From contig BCKQ01000005.1 in assembly GCA_001600695.1 (NCBI GenBank), forward strand, positions 942,593 to 1,006,592: DNA of 64,000 nucleotides. Direction: 5' to 3'. This document shows positions 1-13,400 of this stretch, in pieces. The position numbers and the translations under genes are program-made. The notes under the pieces are model-generated. The model saw only the letters and a list, made by a program, of their open reading frames with translations, was not told the origin of the DNA and did not search any database. The stretch's first letter is position 1. The number at the start of each line of letters is the position of its first letter. The DNA is from Ascoidea asiatica (lineage: Eukaryota; Ascomycota; Saccharomycetes; Ascoideales; Ascoideaceae).

Positions 1-320
1 ATATATAGAATTAATTTTCAAGAATTTCTCATAAAACTATAACTCTTAACTATTTTTCAATATCTGTAACTCATATCCATTTAAATCAAGGGAATTAAGA
101 TTATTTTAGATTTTGAAATTTGTTTTTTAAGAACCATTTAGGAATGGAAATTGATTATTTACCTTATTAATAGTATTTGTTCAAATATAAAAAAAAAAAC
201 CTCAAAAGATTGAAAGTATAAAAATTAATATAATCTAAAATTTAATTGAAAATTATCAGAAATTATATTAAAATGAAACGGAAAAAATAACATAATTATA
301 TAACGTTACACATATCCTAT
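1..320. other. Intergenic, downstream of SEN2
   Basis: AT-rich sequence with short A-runs (for example near 188-200). It lies 3' of the minus-strand SEN2 gene and probably holds its terminator. No gene, RNA or repeat could be recognised. Confidence 0.6.
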
Positions 321-1568
321 TTAATCTATATCTCTATTTTTACTGAATAAAAATCTTTTATATATAATTTCATTCACTTTATATAATTTGAATAATTCTT
401 TTAAATCAAAACCTGGGTTTGAAGCAATTGAATTAAAATCATTTTCATTTGGAATTGAAACGTAACACATTATCATTGTCTTTTTAACACCGCCAATAAT
501 TCTATTAATTGAAGAATTCAAAATAAGATTATTAGAATTTGAATCCTCTTGATAATAATTTTTTAAATTATCTGGATAATTAATCTTAATAACTATACAA
601 AATTCAGCATGAGAAAATGGCGGGCCACGATCATAAAGTAAATAATCACAACCAAATTTTATACCGGATTTCACACACCAACCCTTTGATCGATAATGAT
701 GAAAAACAATATAATTAATAATAAATTTATCATCATTGGTTAAATTATTGATTAAATTCAAGAATAAATTATTTTCATTTAAAAGTTGCTTAGAATATAT
801 ATCATTTCTTTCTTTATAAACATCTATACAATTTAAAGCAAATTTAAGAAAAAAAGTTTCAACTGGCATTAATTGTAAGTATTCTAAATTTTTGATTAAA
901 TTTTTATTTTTGTTATTATTATTGATTGTATTATCAATTATTAATAAATCACTATCTTCTTGTCTTAATTGGTCAATATTTGAAACTCCATCATCATTGT
1001 CAGTTTCATTGGTAATATTTTTTAATTTTGAAGAATGTATATCATCATTGATTTTCAATTTAAGTAATCTAATTTTTTCAATCTTATCTTTTAAAATTTG
1101 TTTTGAATTGATGGAATTATTTGAATTTGATTCTAAATCTAATTGATTTCTTAAATTAATTTCATCGTTTTCCAAAATTTCTCTTTGTTTTTTAAATAAA
1201 TTTCTTTCTTCTCTTCTTAATTTAGTTAAATCTTCAGAAGATAATTTTGAATTAATTAAACCTAATCTTTTTAAAGTTCTATTAAACCAAGTTGGTTCAC
1301 TTCTACTTAAAGTACCTTTACCAAAAAATCCATTAATCCATAAAAAATTTATATCTTTTTTATTTGTAACTTTATGCATATTATCTATAGAAATAAAGAC
1401 ATTGGTTTTTTTAAATTTTGGTAATGACCATAAAAAATAAGTATATTCAAAAAAATTATAAATCCATGATAAAAAATTATGTGGATAAAAATTTGGAAAA
1501 TTATATAATGGTAAAGGTAAAAGATTTGGATAAAGTTTATTTAAATTTCTTTTCCTACTTTTGGACAT
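321..1568 (-). CDS. SEN2: tRNA-splicing endonuclease catalytic subunit Sen2
   Basis: Predicted 415-residue protein starting at an ATG (1566-1568). It is the Sen2 subunit of the heterotetrameric tRNA-splicing endonuclease, which cuts the 5' splice site of intron-containing pre-tRNAs. In yeast this occurs at the mitochondrial surface. The C-terminal nuclease domain (about residues 285-410) carries the family signature: Tyr312 in the YLLYDRGPP segment, His320 in SHAEF, and Lys362/Lys363 in GGVKK. These match the catalytic Tyr-His-Lys triad, with the same 8-residue Tyr-His spacing I recall for S. cerevisiae Sen2. The N-terminal part has the fungal W/F-rich segment and a charged, probably coiled-coil linker (residues 115-175). 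Length is close to the yeast family. No intron is visible. FIS1 follows upstream on the same strand, with about 700 bp between. Confidence 0.93.
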   Translation of the reverse strand: MSKSRKRNLNKLYPNLLPLPLYNFPNFYPHNFLSWIYNFFEYTYFLWSLPKFKKTNVFISIDNMHKVTNKKDINFLWINGFFGKGTLSRSEPTWFNRTLKRLGLINSKLSSEDLTKLRREERNLFKKQREILENDEINLRNQLDLESNSNNSINSKQILKDKIEKIRLLKLKINDDIHSSKLKNITNETDNDDGVSNIDQLRQEDSDLLIIDNTINNNNKNKNLIKNLEYLQLMPVETFFLKFALNCIDVYKERNDIYSKQLLNENNLFLNLINNLTNDDKFIINYIVFHHYRSKGWCVKSGIKFGCDYLLYDRGPPFSHAEFCIVIKINYPDNLKNYYQEDSNSNNLILNSSINRIIGGVKKTMIMCYVSIPNENDFNSIASNPGFDLKELFKLYKVNEIIYKRFLFSKNRDID

Positions 1569-2265
1569 TATTTAAATTAAGTTAATGAAATTGATTGATT
1601 CACTATTAAAAAAATTATTTTATTAGTAATTAAAATTTTTATTTTAAATTTTATTGAATTTGAGAAGAAATGATTGATATTAATAAATTATTAGCTAAAA
1701 TTGTCAGATACCGTTGTAGTCTATTGAGAAATCATGTTCTTTCACCGGAAACTAATCCATAAAGACATGTAATTGTCATCATAAAAATTAGCTAACAAAT
1801 ATAATTATAAATAATCATGTTTCATTTAAGTATTTGAACAAATACAAGTAAAGAAAGAAAAAAATGTAAAGAACATACTTGTTTGAATTTAAATTAATTT
1901 TTAATATTATTCTCGGTTGTTAATATAAAAAATATTTAAGATTGAAAATACATAAATAAAAAATAAAGAGAACAGTATTTCAGAACTGAAAAACAATCAA
2001 TTTATAGTGAAATTCTAGTGGGAAATGTTTGAAGACTAAGAAAAACCCTAAAAAGAAGCATTGAAGAAGAGTTTTAAAGAAAACAACAAGACGGGTAATT
2101 CAAAGATCTGAAAAAGTGACGCCAGTTCTGCGGAGGTTCTGTAAAATGCGGACTAAAAATAATAGTAAGATAAGATTAAGATTAAGAATATTATGATGTG
2201 ATATTAGTAGAGATGTGATACTGATGTTTGATGGTAATAGAGTATTTTTACTGATGATGGTCTGT
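1569..2265. other. Intergenic, SEN2 promoter and FIS1 3' side
   Basis: AT-rich spacer between two minus-strand genes. It should hold the SEN2 promoter and the FIS1 3' UTR. The 2040-2160 stretch is purine-rich. I recognise no conserved gene or RNA. Confidence 0.55.
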
Positions 2266-2824
2266 TTAACGCTTTCTTCTCATTAATGTACCAATTAAAG
2301 TGGCTCCAATTGCAACAGCTCCAGAAACCAATGCGATTCCAATTAAGCCTTCTTTGGCGATTCTGTCTTCAACCATGCGTTTCAATGAAAGAGCCTGTCC
2401 ATTTTCAGGTTCATGGTTGACCAATGCTTCTGCGTATCTTCTGGAATCTGAATAATCTCCTAATTTATATGTTCCAATGGCCAAATAATATAAACATTCT
2501 CTTCTTCTCTGAGGTGACTCCTTGAACACCTCTGTCAATAACTTAACACCTTCTCTTTGATCATCAATTTGATTGGACTTGATTAAACCCCAAGCATAGT
2601 TGAATTTGGATTGTATGGAGGCAAGATCTCCCTCCGATAAAACTTGCTGGTGTAATATCTCTAGCTGTTCTCGTGATAGAGGACTATAAAAATCAACCGA
2701 AAAAAAAAATATTAAAAAAAATAATAATTAGTATTTTTAATTGATATAATATCTAAATAGTTTTCTAGAATACATACTTATTAGCGTCCTCTAGTGTTGG
2801 TAAATAGTTTATCTTCTCGCCCAT
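2266..2824 (-). CDS. FIS1: Mitochondrial/peroxisomal fission protein Fis1 (spliced)
   Basis: Two exons: exon 1 at 2778-2824 and exon 2 at 2266-2683, minus strand, joined by a 94-nt intron. They encode 154 residues, almost the same as S. cerevisiae Fis1 (155). Fis1 is a tail-anchored outer-membrane adaptor that recruits the dynamin Dnm1 through Mdv1/Caf4 to divide mitochondria and peroxisomes. The exon-1 peptide begins MGEKINYLPTLEDAN and runs into PLSREQLEILHQQ after splicing. The TPR-like fold follows, with conserved FNYAWGLIKS and RRRECLYYLAIGTYKLGDY segments. The last about 25 residues form a hydrophobic, glycine-rich tail anchor ending in RRKR. Without splicing, an open frame would start only at an internal Met and lack the N-terminal arm. 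Divergent from RRG9. Confidence 0.95.
2684..2777 (-). other. FIS1: FIS1 spliceosomal intron
   Basis: Intron of 94 nt with GTATGT donor (2772-2777), a TACTAAT branch-site match and a TAG acceptor (2684-2686). It splits an Asn codon (phase 2). Splicing restores the conserved Fis1 N-terminus in frame. Confidence 0.93.
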
Positions 2825-3300
2825 TCTTCAAGTTTATTAATTGCTAGCTATTTTGATATTCATATCTATTTTCAAAGATACAAATAATTACAAATAAATA
2901 TAGATAAATAATCTCACAACTGCCTCTAGCGCTGGGTTGATTCTGATTCTATTTCCACTCCCACTTCCATTGCTCTCTGTTTTGCTCTTTCTTTTCCTTT
3001 TCCTTTTCTCTTTTTTTCTCCGATCCTCGACATCCGCCTCCGAAATCTCCTTCCGTGATGATTCGTCGCCACCGGTTCATGTCTTCATTTTTTTTTCCGC
3101 CTGTTTTCCTTTTTAAATTTCGTCTATTAAATTTTTTGTCCATAACCGTTGAATTTTAATGAAAAATTTCAATTGCCTTTATTATTAACTTACACAATTA
3201 TTGAATATCAATATTAATATGAAATTTAATATTCAATTATGTTCAATATTCGATAGAATTATTATTCAACAATTGAATAATATATAATATCTAAACTATA
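2825..3300. other. Divergent promoter region FIS1 / RRG9
   Basis: Bidirectional spacer of 476 bp. 2935-3125 is pyrimidine-rich on the plus strand and more GC-rich than its flanks. 3180-3300 is strongly AT-rich. A 64-codon open frame inside it (2949-3143, minus) is low-complexity Lys/Glu and is not called. Confidence 0.5.
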
Positions 3301-4371
3301 ATGATGTTTAAAAGTTTATCTTACATATCTAGAAATTCACATTCATATTCATATTTAAATCTTTGGAATCATAATATAAACTTATTTTCAATACCCGTTA
3401 GATTGTTTTCTAATTCTATAATTTATAATAACCAAGTCAAATCTATAATAAAAGATCGTAATATCAAAGATAAAGATATTTCCAAAGATAGTAAGAAAAA
3501 TATTGATAATGATATAATAACAAAGAAAAAAAAAAAATCTTGGAATTTACCAAATTTTGATCTATCAAGTAATACTCTTAAAGAATTTAAAAATCAGACT
3601 GATTTAAGTTTTAACAATAGTGAAAATATTGATAGTGATTATAATACCAAAATAAACAATAATATTGCGAAAAATAGCATAAATAAACATAATAATAATA
3701 ACGATCATGATACTGATTTATCTCTGAAATCTAGTGGGAAAAAACCATATAAAATAAAAAATAAATTTTCAATAATAAATAAAGTCTCAATGAATAAAAC
3801 TCAAAACATTAATGATAATGATAGTAATGATAATAATAAAATTTATGAAAATGATGAAAATGAAATTGATAAAAATAATATAGAAAATGATCCATTTTCA
3901 ATGGATGGTCATAAATTAAAACAATTTTATAAAAATCCAGATATACCAGAATGGAAAAAATTAAAATTTTCTTTAAAATTAAAATTTAATAATCAAAATT
4001 GGAACCCAAAAAAAAAATTATCAAGAGATCAAATGAATGATGTGAAATATTTCAAAAAAATGGCTCCTCATATTAAAAATAATCAATTATCTGAAATTTT
4101 CAAAATTTCTCCGGAAGCAATAAGAAGAATTTTAAAATCAAATTGGGTTCCAGATTTGAATGAAGAAGAAAAAATTAATAAAAGATGGTTAAAAAGAGGT
4201 GAAAATTTAAAAATTATCTTAAATGAAAAAAGAAAATTGGAAAGTTTAAAATTAAAACAAAATAATAATCTTAATAACAAAACTGATTTAAGTAAAATAA
4301 TATTCAATAATCGAGACAAAAAAAAGAAAAAATCAAAAAATACTCAAAATTTAATTAATCTTGAATTATAA
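3301..4371 (+). CDS. RRG9: Required for respiratory growth protein 9 (Neugrin family)
   Basis: 356 residues starting with two Met codons. The N-terminus (residues 1-40) is Ser/Asn/Arg-rich with few acids, as in a mitochondrial presequence. A long Asn/Asp/Lys-rich low-complexity segment (about 45-200) follows. The conserved block is C-terminal (about 205-310): a PEWKKLKFSLK stretch, then SEIFKISPEAIRRILKS, then KRWLKRGENLK. This helix-turn-helix-like pattern is the Neugrin/Rrg9 signature. In S. cerevisiae Rrg9 is a mitochondrial protein needed for respiratory growth and mtDNA maintenance. The Lys/Asn-rich C-terminal tail is not conserved as far as I can tell. Family assignment is from motif recognition; orthology is inferred. 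Confidence 0.85.
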   Translation: MMFKSLSYISRNSHSYSYLNLWNHNINLFSIPVRLFSNSIIYNNQVKSIIKDRNIKDKDISKDSKKNIDNDIITKKKKKSWNLPNFDLSSNTLKEFKNQTDLSFNNSENIDSDYNTKINNNIAKNSINKHNNNNDHDTDLSLKSSGKKPYKIKNKFSIINKVSMNKTQNINDNDSNDNNKIYENDENEIDKNNIENDPFSMDGHKLKQFYKNPDIPEWKKLKFSLKLKFNNQNWNPKKKLSRDQMNDVKYFKKMAPHIKNNQLSEIFKISPEAIRRILKSNWVPDLNEEEKINKRWLKRGENLKIILNEKRKLESLKLKQNNNLNNKTDLSKIIFNNRDKKKKKSKNTQNLINLEL

Positions 4372-4709
4372 TATTAATTACCATATTTGCATTCCCTGTA
4401 TATAGTTTTTGTACTTTAAAATAAAATATAATAAAACAAGAAATAGACTTTTTTTATATTTATTGTGATAATTTTTCTCATCGATTCCTCCCATAACTTA
4501 AAGCCAGTTTTTACTTTTTGAAAGAAATATTAGAAACATAATTTGCAAGTAAAGCTAAGTTACAATATATTCTGAAAGTCCTACAATTGTTTACAATTTT
4601 TTTTTTGAAAAATAATTCTTTATTCATTAAAGGTAAGAAAAATGTTACAGATAATCATTAAAACTGAGATGCAATATATAGAAAGAAAAAAGAAAGAGTT
4701 TCATTTAAT
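4372..4709. other. Convergent intergenic RRG9 / GAPDH
   Basis: 338 bp between two converging genes. It is AT-rich with T-runs (for example around 4600). It presumably contains both polyadenylation regions. Nothing else is recognised. Confidence 0.6.
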
Positions 4710-6608
<1,899 letters not shown>

Positions 6609-7223
6609 TTACATAATTATACAACAGGAGTTCATTTTTTTAGATTTTTCAAATATTAAACGAGAAGATATACTTAGCTCATTAGATTTTTCAGTTAAGG
6701 ATTTTAAATTTTCATTTCTTTCAAGCAATTGTTCAAAAGTTTTAGTTACAATTTTTTTTGTTTCTTCTAACTCTTGTTGAACTTTCATTATAGAATCAAA
6801 TTGACTTGGATCTTGATAATTTTTTAAATAATCATTTAAATTTTCAAATTTTAATACATCACTAACATCACTTGAATTTGAAATATTTTTCCATTGTATT
6901 GGAGGATGAGCTATTAAATATTCATCTAAAATTTTATTTAATAATGTATATGCAGGACGTATTGGATATTCTTTATCACTTATTATTACAGCTGCCAAAC
7001 CTTCAGTTCTTAAATAAACATGACCAATATAATTTTCTTTTTCGACTGATTGTCTTTGTCCAGGAGAAGTTATCGATGTTACAAAGTTAGCTAAAAATGT
7101 CATCAATTCACCAACAATAGATTTTTCAAAGTAACCAAACTGGGATAAATCTTTCACAGTTGATAATTCAACTGAGCTTTTACCAGAAATTGGCTTTAAA
7201 ATTCCCATATAATAAATCTTCAT
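6609..7223 (-). CDS. YKT6: R-SNARE Ykt6
   Basis: 204 residues. Ykt6 is a prenylated R-SNARE used in ER-Golgi, intra-Golgi, endosome-vacuole and autophagosome-vacuole fusion. The N-terminal longin domain covers about residues 1-130 (start MKIYYMGI, with the SIVGELMTFLANFV and YIGHVYLRTEGLA segments). The SNARE motif is at about 140-195, with the central-layer Arg in LLERNENL. The protein ends CCIIM: a farnesylation CAAX box (CIIM) preceded by a Cys that is palmitoylated in the family. There is no transmembrane segment, as expected. Length is close to the usual 200 residues. Divergent from SAC6. Confidence 0.96.
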   Translation of the reverse strand: MKIYYMGILKPISGKSSVELSTVKDLSQFGYFEKSIVGELMTFLANFVTSITSPGQRQSVEKENYIGHVYLRTEGLAAVIISDKEYPIRPAYTLLNKILDEYLIAHPPIQWKNISNSSDVSDVLKFENLNDYLKNYQDPSQFDSIMKVQQELEETKKIVTKTFEQLLERNENLKSLTEKSNELSISSRLIFEKSKKMNSCCIIM

Positions 7224-8113
7224 ATTGTTATCTATACGTGTGACAAAAGATATATTTATTCAAATTTTGATCAAAACCTTTTTATATTCAGTAGCATTCA
7301 AAATCTATGAAAGATAAAAAAAATTCATTTCAAGAGAATATATCAAGAGAAAATACACTCCAATTTATATAATTAACTTGAAACTTCGAAAAGTTTTTTT
7401 TACAATTAAGTACATTTTATCTCCTTTGATTGATATCAAATTCTCAATTGCATTTTAATTTATGGATCTATTCATTTTTTGACAAATAATTGGCCTCAGC
7501 AATTTACCATTAAATAAAGAGGTTTGAGTCCTGGACAATGGGGAAAAAGCCTATTAATCTTTAGCGATCATAGAAACAGAAGTACTGTAGCACCGAACAA
7601 TTGAAGTTGTTCGTTAACAAGGTCCATCAGAACACAGCCCTTCTAGAGCATATCCTTACATGTATGTCCTAAAACCAAGCCACATTTCCTGGCACATCAG
7701 CAAAATATTAAGACAGAAGTAATTTACAGCACCACAAAACATCCGGTCATTATTTTTATAATTAATCTTTCGGAATGATCAACTTCCGGGATTAAGTATT
7801 TCGAAAATTTTCTTGTAGTCTGTGACCCCAAAAATTCATAAAAAGAGGTCTGAAAATTAACAAGGTATTCTAGAAATTATTGTGGAGTCCATGAATTGTG
7901 TGGAATTATGAAAGAATATTTACCTTACGTAACTGTCAAAGCAACAACTCCTATTTTTCAAGATTTAATATTTAATATTTTATCCTCAATTGATTTTAAA
8001 ACGTTCATTTGTTTTTATTATTTATTATATTAATCATACTGATTATATTCCCCAATTAACCATTTTATTGCCTATAAGTTAGCTGCTAGACATTTTTCAC
8101 AATATTTTTCAAG
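7224..8113. other. Divergent promoter region YKT6 / SAC6
   Basis: 890 bp. The centre (about 7490-7800) is clearly less AT-rich than the flanks and has no open frame of note. I see no tRNA-like or snoRNA-box arrangement that I could defend. 7940-8113 is AT-rich and serves as the SAC6 leader region. Confidence 0.5.
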
Positions 8114-9997
8114 ATGAATATCGTGAAGCTACAAAGAAAATTCCCTGTTCTTACTCAAGAAGATTTGTTTGATGTTATTGATAAATTTAGAAGAATTGAT
8201 TTAGATGATAAGGGATATGTTGAAAAACAGCAAGTAATTGAATCCGTTTCTAAATCTGGTGAAGGTTCTTATGATGACGTTCGTCAAACTTTGAAACAAG
8301 TCTCTGTTGACGCGTCTGGAAGAGTTGAATTAGATGATTTTGTTGAATTACATGCAAAACTAAGAGAAGCAAAATCAACACCTCAAGCCCAAAAAAGATT
8401 AAGTGGTGGAATAACTCATAAAGGAAGAGGTGCAAATGCTAAAATAGTTGTATCTAGTTCATCTGGTGCTTCTCATACTATCAATGAAGAAGAAAGAAGA
8501 GAATTTACAAAACATATTAATAGTGTATTAGCAGGCGATTCTGATATAGGAGCTAGATTACCTTTTCCAACTGATACTTTCCAAATTTTCGATGAGTGTA
8601 AAGATGGTTTAGTATTATCAAAATTGATTAATGATTCAGTACCTGATACAATTGATACTAGAGTATTAAATTTACCTAAAAAAAATAGAAAATTGAATAA
8701 TTTTACAATGAATGAAAATGCAAATATTGTTATAAATTCTGCCAAAGCTATTGGTTGCATTGTTGTTAATGTTCATTCAGAAGATATAGTCGAGGGTAAA
8801 GAACATTTGATTCTTGGTTTAATTTGGCAAATTATTAGAAGAGGTTTATTGAGTAAAATTGATATAAAATTACATCCAGAATTATATCGTTTATTAGAAG
8901 ATGATGAAACTTTAGAACAATTTTTAAGATTAGCCCCTGAAAAAATATTATTAAGATGGTTCAATTATCATTTAAAAGCTGCAAAATGGCATAGAACTGT
9001 TTCTAATTTTTCAAAAGATGTTTCTGATGGTGAAAATTACACTGTTTTAATGCATCAATTAAATCCTCAATTATGTTCTTTAGCTCCTTTACAAACTCAA
9101 GATTTATTAACAAGGGCCGAACAAATTTTAGATAATGCTGAAAAATTAGAATGTAGAAAATATTTAACACCAACTTCGTTAGTTGCTGGTAATCCTAAAT
9201 TAAATTTAGCATTTGTTGCTCATTTATTTAATACATGGCCAGGTTTAGATGAATTAGAAGAAGAAGAAAAGCCTGAAATAGAGGAATTTGATGCTGAAGG
9301 TGAAAGAGAAGCTAGAGTTTTCACTTTATGGCTTAATTCTTTAGACGTCTCAACTCCAGTTGTTTCATTATTCGAAGATTTGAAAGATGGTACAATTTTA
9401 TTAGAAGCATATGATAAAGTTATGCCAGGATCAGTTGATGCAAGATATGTTAATAAAAAACCTGCCAATAGAGAGCTTTCGAGATTTAAAGCTTTAGAAA
9501 ATAATAATTATGGTGTTGAAATTGGTAAAGCAAATCATTTTTCTTTAGTTGGAATTGATGGTTCTGATATTGTCGATGGTAACAAACTTTTAACTTTAGG
9601 TTTAGTTTGGCAATTAATGAGGCGTAATGTTATTATAACATTATCACAATTATCCAAAAACGGTAAAGAATTATCTGATTATGATATATTAAGATGGGCA
9701 AATGAAATGGTTAAAAAAGGTGGTAAACATACAACTGTCAGGTCTTTCAAAGATTCTTCTTTATCAACTGGTGTTTTCTTATTAGATATATTAAATGGTA
9801 TAAAACCTGGGTATGTTGATTATGATTTAGTTACATCAGGAAGAACTGAGGAAGAAAGATATGCCAATGCAAGACTTGCTATTTCAATCGCAAGGAAATT
9901 AGGAGCATTGATTTGGTTAGTTCCAGAAGATATTAATGAAGTTCGTTCAAGACTTATATTGACATTTGTAGGTTCTTTGATGTCCTTAAATGTTTGA
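8114..9997 (+). CDS. SAC6: Fimbrin (actin-bundling protein)
   Basis: 627 residues, close to yeast Sac6 (642). It cross-links actin filaments in cortical patches and cables for endocytosis. Order: EF-hand-like region (residues about 10-80, starting MNIVKLQRKFPVLTQEDLF), a variable linker, then four calponin-homology domains in two actin-binding modules (about 120-370 and 390-625). Strongly conserved stretches include INEEERREFTKHINSVL, VPDTIDTRVLN, ENANIVINSAKAIGC, LILGLIWQIIRRGLLSKIDI, EFDAEGEREARVFTLWLNSLDV and IARKLGALIWLVPEDINEVR. The S. cerevisiae gene has an intron close to its start codon; here the reading frame is continuous from the first ATG. Confidence 0.97.
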   Translation: MNIVKLQRKFPVLTQEDLFDVIDKFRRIDLDDKGYVEKQQVIESVSKSGEGSYDDVRQTLKQVSVDASGRVELDDFVELHAKLREAKSTPQAQKRLSGGITHKGRGANAKIVVSSSSGASHTINEEERREFTKHINSVLAGDSDIGARLPFPTDTFQIFDECKDGLVLSKLINDSVPDTIDTRVLNLPKKNRKLNNFTMNENANIVINSAKAIGCIVVNVHSEDIVEGKEHLILGLIWQIIRRGLLSKIDIKLHPELYRLLEDDETLEQFLRLAPEKILLRWFNYHLKAAKWHRTVSNFSKDVSDGENYTVLMHQLNPQLCSLAPLQTQDLLTRAEQILDNAEKLECRKYLTPTSLVAGNPKLNLAFVAHLFNTWPGLDELEEEEKPEIEEFDAEGEREARVFTLWLNSLDVSTPVVSLFEDLKDGTILLEAYDKVMPGSVDARYVNKKPANRELSRFKALENNNYGVEIGKANHFSLVGIDGSDIVDGNKLLTLGLVWQLMRRNVIITLSQLSKNGKELSDYDILRWANEMVKKGGKHTTVRSFKDSSLSTGVFLLDILNGIKPGYVDYDLVTSGRTEEERYANARLAISIARKLGALIWLVPEDINEVRSRLILTFVGSLMSLNV

Positions 9998-10471
9998 TCT
10001 ATTTGGGTGATCAACATTTTTTTCTTTCTTTGCAGTATAAACTTTTATATATCTGTGCTCTTCTTTTTATTCTTCTATATACTATATATCAATATTATGT
10101 ATCAATGTCAATTCTTGGCCAATAAAATCAGTAACAAAAGGAAATAAAATATAGATTTTTTAGAAATTGAATAAGTTGTTATGTATTTTGTGAGTTTTTG
10201 AGAAATATTTTTTTTTTCGCGTTATTCTCAAACCAACTCATTTTCGTGTTTAATATTTTAAAGCACGTGATACCGATATTCTGTTTAAGAATTTGGACTT
10301 AATTTTATGTATCGATGCAAACCTTTTTTTGTGATTTGAAAATAATTTTTGTCTCATAAATGACTACTGTTTAGATTATTTATTAGTAGAATCATAGATA
10401 TAAAATAGTTTTATTTAATCTTTTTTAGATAATTAAAAGCTTTTCTTTATGAAATATAATGCAAACATATT
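9998..10471. other. Intergenic SAC6 / SEN1, SEN1 promoter
   Basis: 474 bp. It holds the SAC6 3' UTR and the SEN1 promoter. A CACGTG E-box followed by A lies at 10264-10269, about 200 bp upstream of SEN1. A T-run is at 10207-10217. Confidence 0.55.
10264..10269. promoter_or_regulatory. CACGTG E-box upstream of SEN1
   Basis: CACGTG with a following A, the core bound by Cbf1-type and other bHLH factors in yeasts. Placed 203 bp before the SEN1 ATG. Binding is inferred from the motif only. Confidence 0.4.
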
Positions 10472-13400
10472 ATGCCTTCGAACAATAATGTTAACGAATA
10501 TAAAAGTGCAAAACCAGCTGCGAAACTTCAAGCCCAATCCCAATTATCTCTTGTAAACCTAAATGCTGCTGAAATTCCAGATGATTTAAGAGACTTATTT
10601 GATTCCATTAATCAATCTCATAAAAATCCTAACAGTGATTTAATTCAAGAACGGGCAATTCAACTATGCTTTGATTATCTAGTAAAGTTGCCGCCTGAAA
10701 GGCATATGTTTTGTGATCCTTTGGTTTATCCAGCTGGAATTCATAATTTAGTTTTATTTTCATTCCCAGACACACCAGCATTATCATGGTATCAATCTAG
10801 GATTTCTCCATGTTTAGATTCTTGCCAAAAGTGTATATTGAAATTTCATCAAGGAGTGTCAAAATTGAGACAAATCTTTTTTGTTCAAAGAGGAGTTTCA
10901 TTTGATTCTGTTCAAGCTTTTGTCAATTGTATTTATATATGGGAGGGATCAAGACTACAATCTTTTTTGTCTAAAATCCCTTTAAATGACTTACAAAGCA
11001 GCCTAAATCAAAAGGTATTGTTGGCTATAACTGAATGCTTATGCGGACCTGAAGTTCTTCGACTCAATTCATCTTTAAAAGAAAGTTTTTCTAAAATATT
11101 TGATTTCATGATATCATTCAAAGTTAATATTAAAACAAGTGACAAGAAACTTTTTCCTGGAATTATTTTTTTATTATTCGATGGGAACTTATTACAAAGA
11201 AATTGGGCTCTCGAAGTTTTGTCAACATTTTCAAGAAAAAAGAAAAATTTAATTCAATCAAAGTACATTGATTACTCTATACTTCAAGAGTATTCCGTTC
11301 ATCTTTATAAAATTCAAGATCCAGCTTTTTATAATGATAAGACAAGTTCCAACTTCTGGAGAAACATCGTGCCTTTATTGAGTGCTTGTGACGAGGAAGC
11401 TATAGATAAAAAATTTATGATTCCTCCTGAATTGACTGCTATTACTTTACCCTTTAATTTTAAAGTCGTTTCCATAATAGAAGTTTTAATAAATCATATA
11501 ATGTCTTATCAACAGATCCCCCTTCCTTTTATTCTTCGGGCTTTCAATTTATTTCTTCAGAAATTTGGATCAAATTTTTGGAATATGACTTCTTCATTAA
11601 CTTTTTCAAATTTTTTAGATACAATTTTCGGGAATCCATATTATATTAAATTACTTGAGACAATAGAATTGAATGACTCAAATGTCCATCAAAATAGAGA
11701 GGATCTAGAAGCTAATATAAATGATCTAATAAACTGGATTCCTTCGTTGTATAAGTCGTTAAATAAGTCACAATCTATGCAACAACAATCAGGTTTGAAG
11801 ATCAGTACTCTTATTTTTGAGCTTCCTCAAAGAACAGCTCTTAATAGTGGAAGCCCTATATTGAAATTACTAATATCGTATGTATCCGATTTATTATCCA
11901 AAAATTTATCAATTTCCTCATGCTTATTTGATTCAAATTTCACAACCGATATAATATTCAGAACAGAGTCCAGAAAGTTGGTTGACTCAAAGTTTTCAAA
12001 TTTTATAAACAAGAGCGTAGGTATAAACTCCATAGAGGTAATGAAGTTAATTTCGACCTGTATTCGATTTGACGTATCCTCCTTAGCTCAGTCTAGTTAT
12101 AATTTATCATATGGGGGAGACCATTTATCAATTTCTGGCTTTGAAAATTTATGGAATTCTTTGAATGACTCAATTTTAGACTTTAATACCAATCTGGCTT
12201 TATTGGCTATTGAAATTCTTCAATCATTAGATGCCTTTTCTGGAATTATTAATATAGGTGGTGATTCTACAAATGATAAGCAAAAAGAATCTTCCAATAT
12301 CAATGATCATAACCATCAGTGCCAAATTATGTTTAAATTAGCAGAAAAATTATTTAAGAATTTTGCTGAATTTGATCAGGATGATTTGAGAAAAATTCTA
12401 ATGGATAAAAATGCTTTACAAGGTTTGTGGTCTTGTATGTTATCATCAAACAAAAGTGTTTACCAAGCTACAGTAAGTGTTTTATATGAAGCTTATGATG
12501 TAGAAGGTAGATACGAAGGAATTCAATTATTATTAAAAAATAATTTACCCGGAGGATTAGGCGCTGTCAATAGAAACTTGCAGCATTTGATGAATTTGAG
12601 ATTTTTTGATCCTATACCCAGAACCGTAAGGGTTATAATGGATGTGGTTAATTCTTTAACAGATTCACATTCTGGTATTCTTCTATCATTTGAGGACTCT
12701 GAGACGCTTACTTTACTTGGGAGTTGCGAAGATGTAAAAGGTTTTTGGAATAAAAGTTGGCATTTTTTGGACTTTATTTATAAAGAAACTCTAGTATGGG
12801 CTCAGCAATATTCTAAGAGTGATCAATTAGTCGACTTTACCAGAGATTCATTAGATCTCAGTCATTCTCTTTTAAATTCATTCAAACTATTCTGCTCTTT
12901 TCTTTGTAAAAAACAGGAAAAAAAAGGCCTTCAAAAAGAGCTATTTCAAGAATTAATCAACACATTTCGCCATATGATGGTTTGGTTGAGATTAAGTGAT
13001 GTTGCTCTTCTCTCTTCTTGTGTAAATTTGATTTTACAAACTCTTGCCTTAGCTAAAGAGCTATCTCTAACATTAGACGATGGTGTACTTATTCTATTAG
13101 TTAATTATTGTATTAAGGCTAAAAAGTTTAACAACAAGTTGACTTCGGAACAGTCCTTAAATATACTCTCAAGAGCTAGATGGTTTAACAACTCATTAGT
13201 TGAAAAGATTACAGCCGAATCTGAAGAACAGCAAAAGAAGATATCTAAGCCCAAGCCAGTGATGGAAATAATAGATCTTGATGTAACAGTACCTAATGAA
13301 CGAATTATTCAGAAATCTAAAAAATCAACTCAATCTAATATAACTTCATTTGGTACTCTCTCAAAGGATGCTCCAAAGGTAAATGTTTCTACAAAACCAG

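Noticed and set aside
2949-3143. 64-codon minus-strand frame between FIS1 and RRG9
   Set aside because: Lys/Glu/Arg low complexity from a pyrimidine-rich promoter; no domain.
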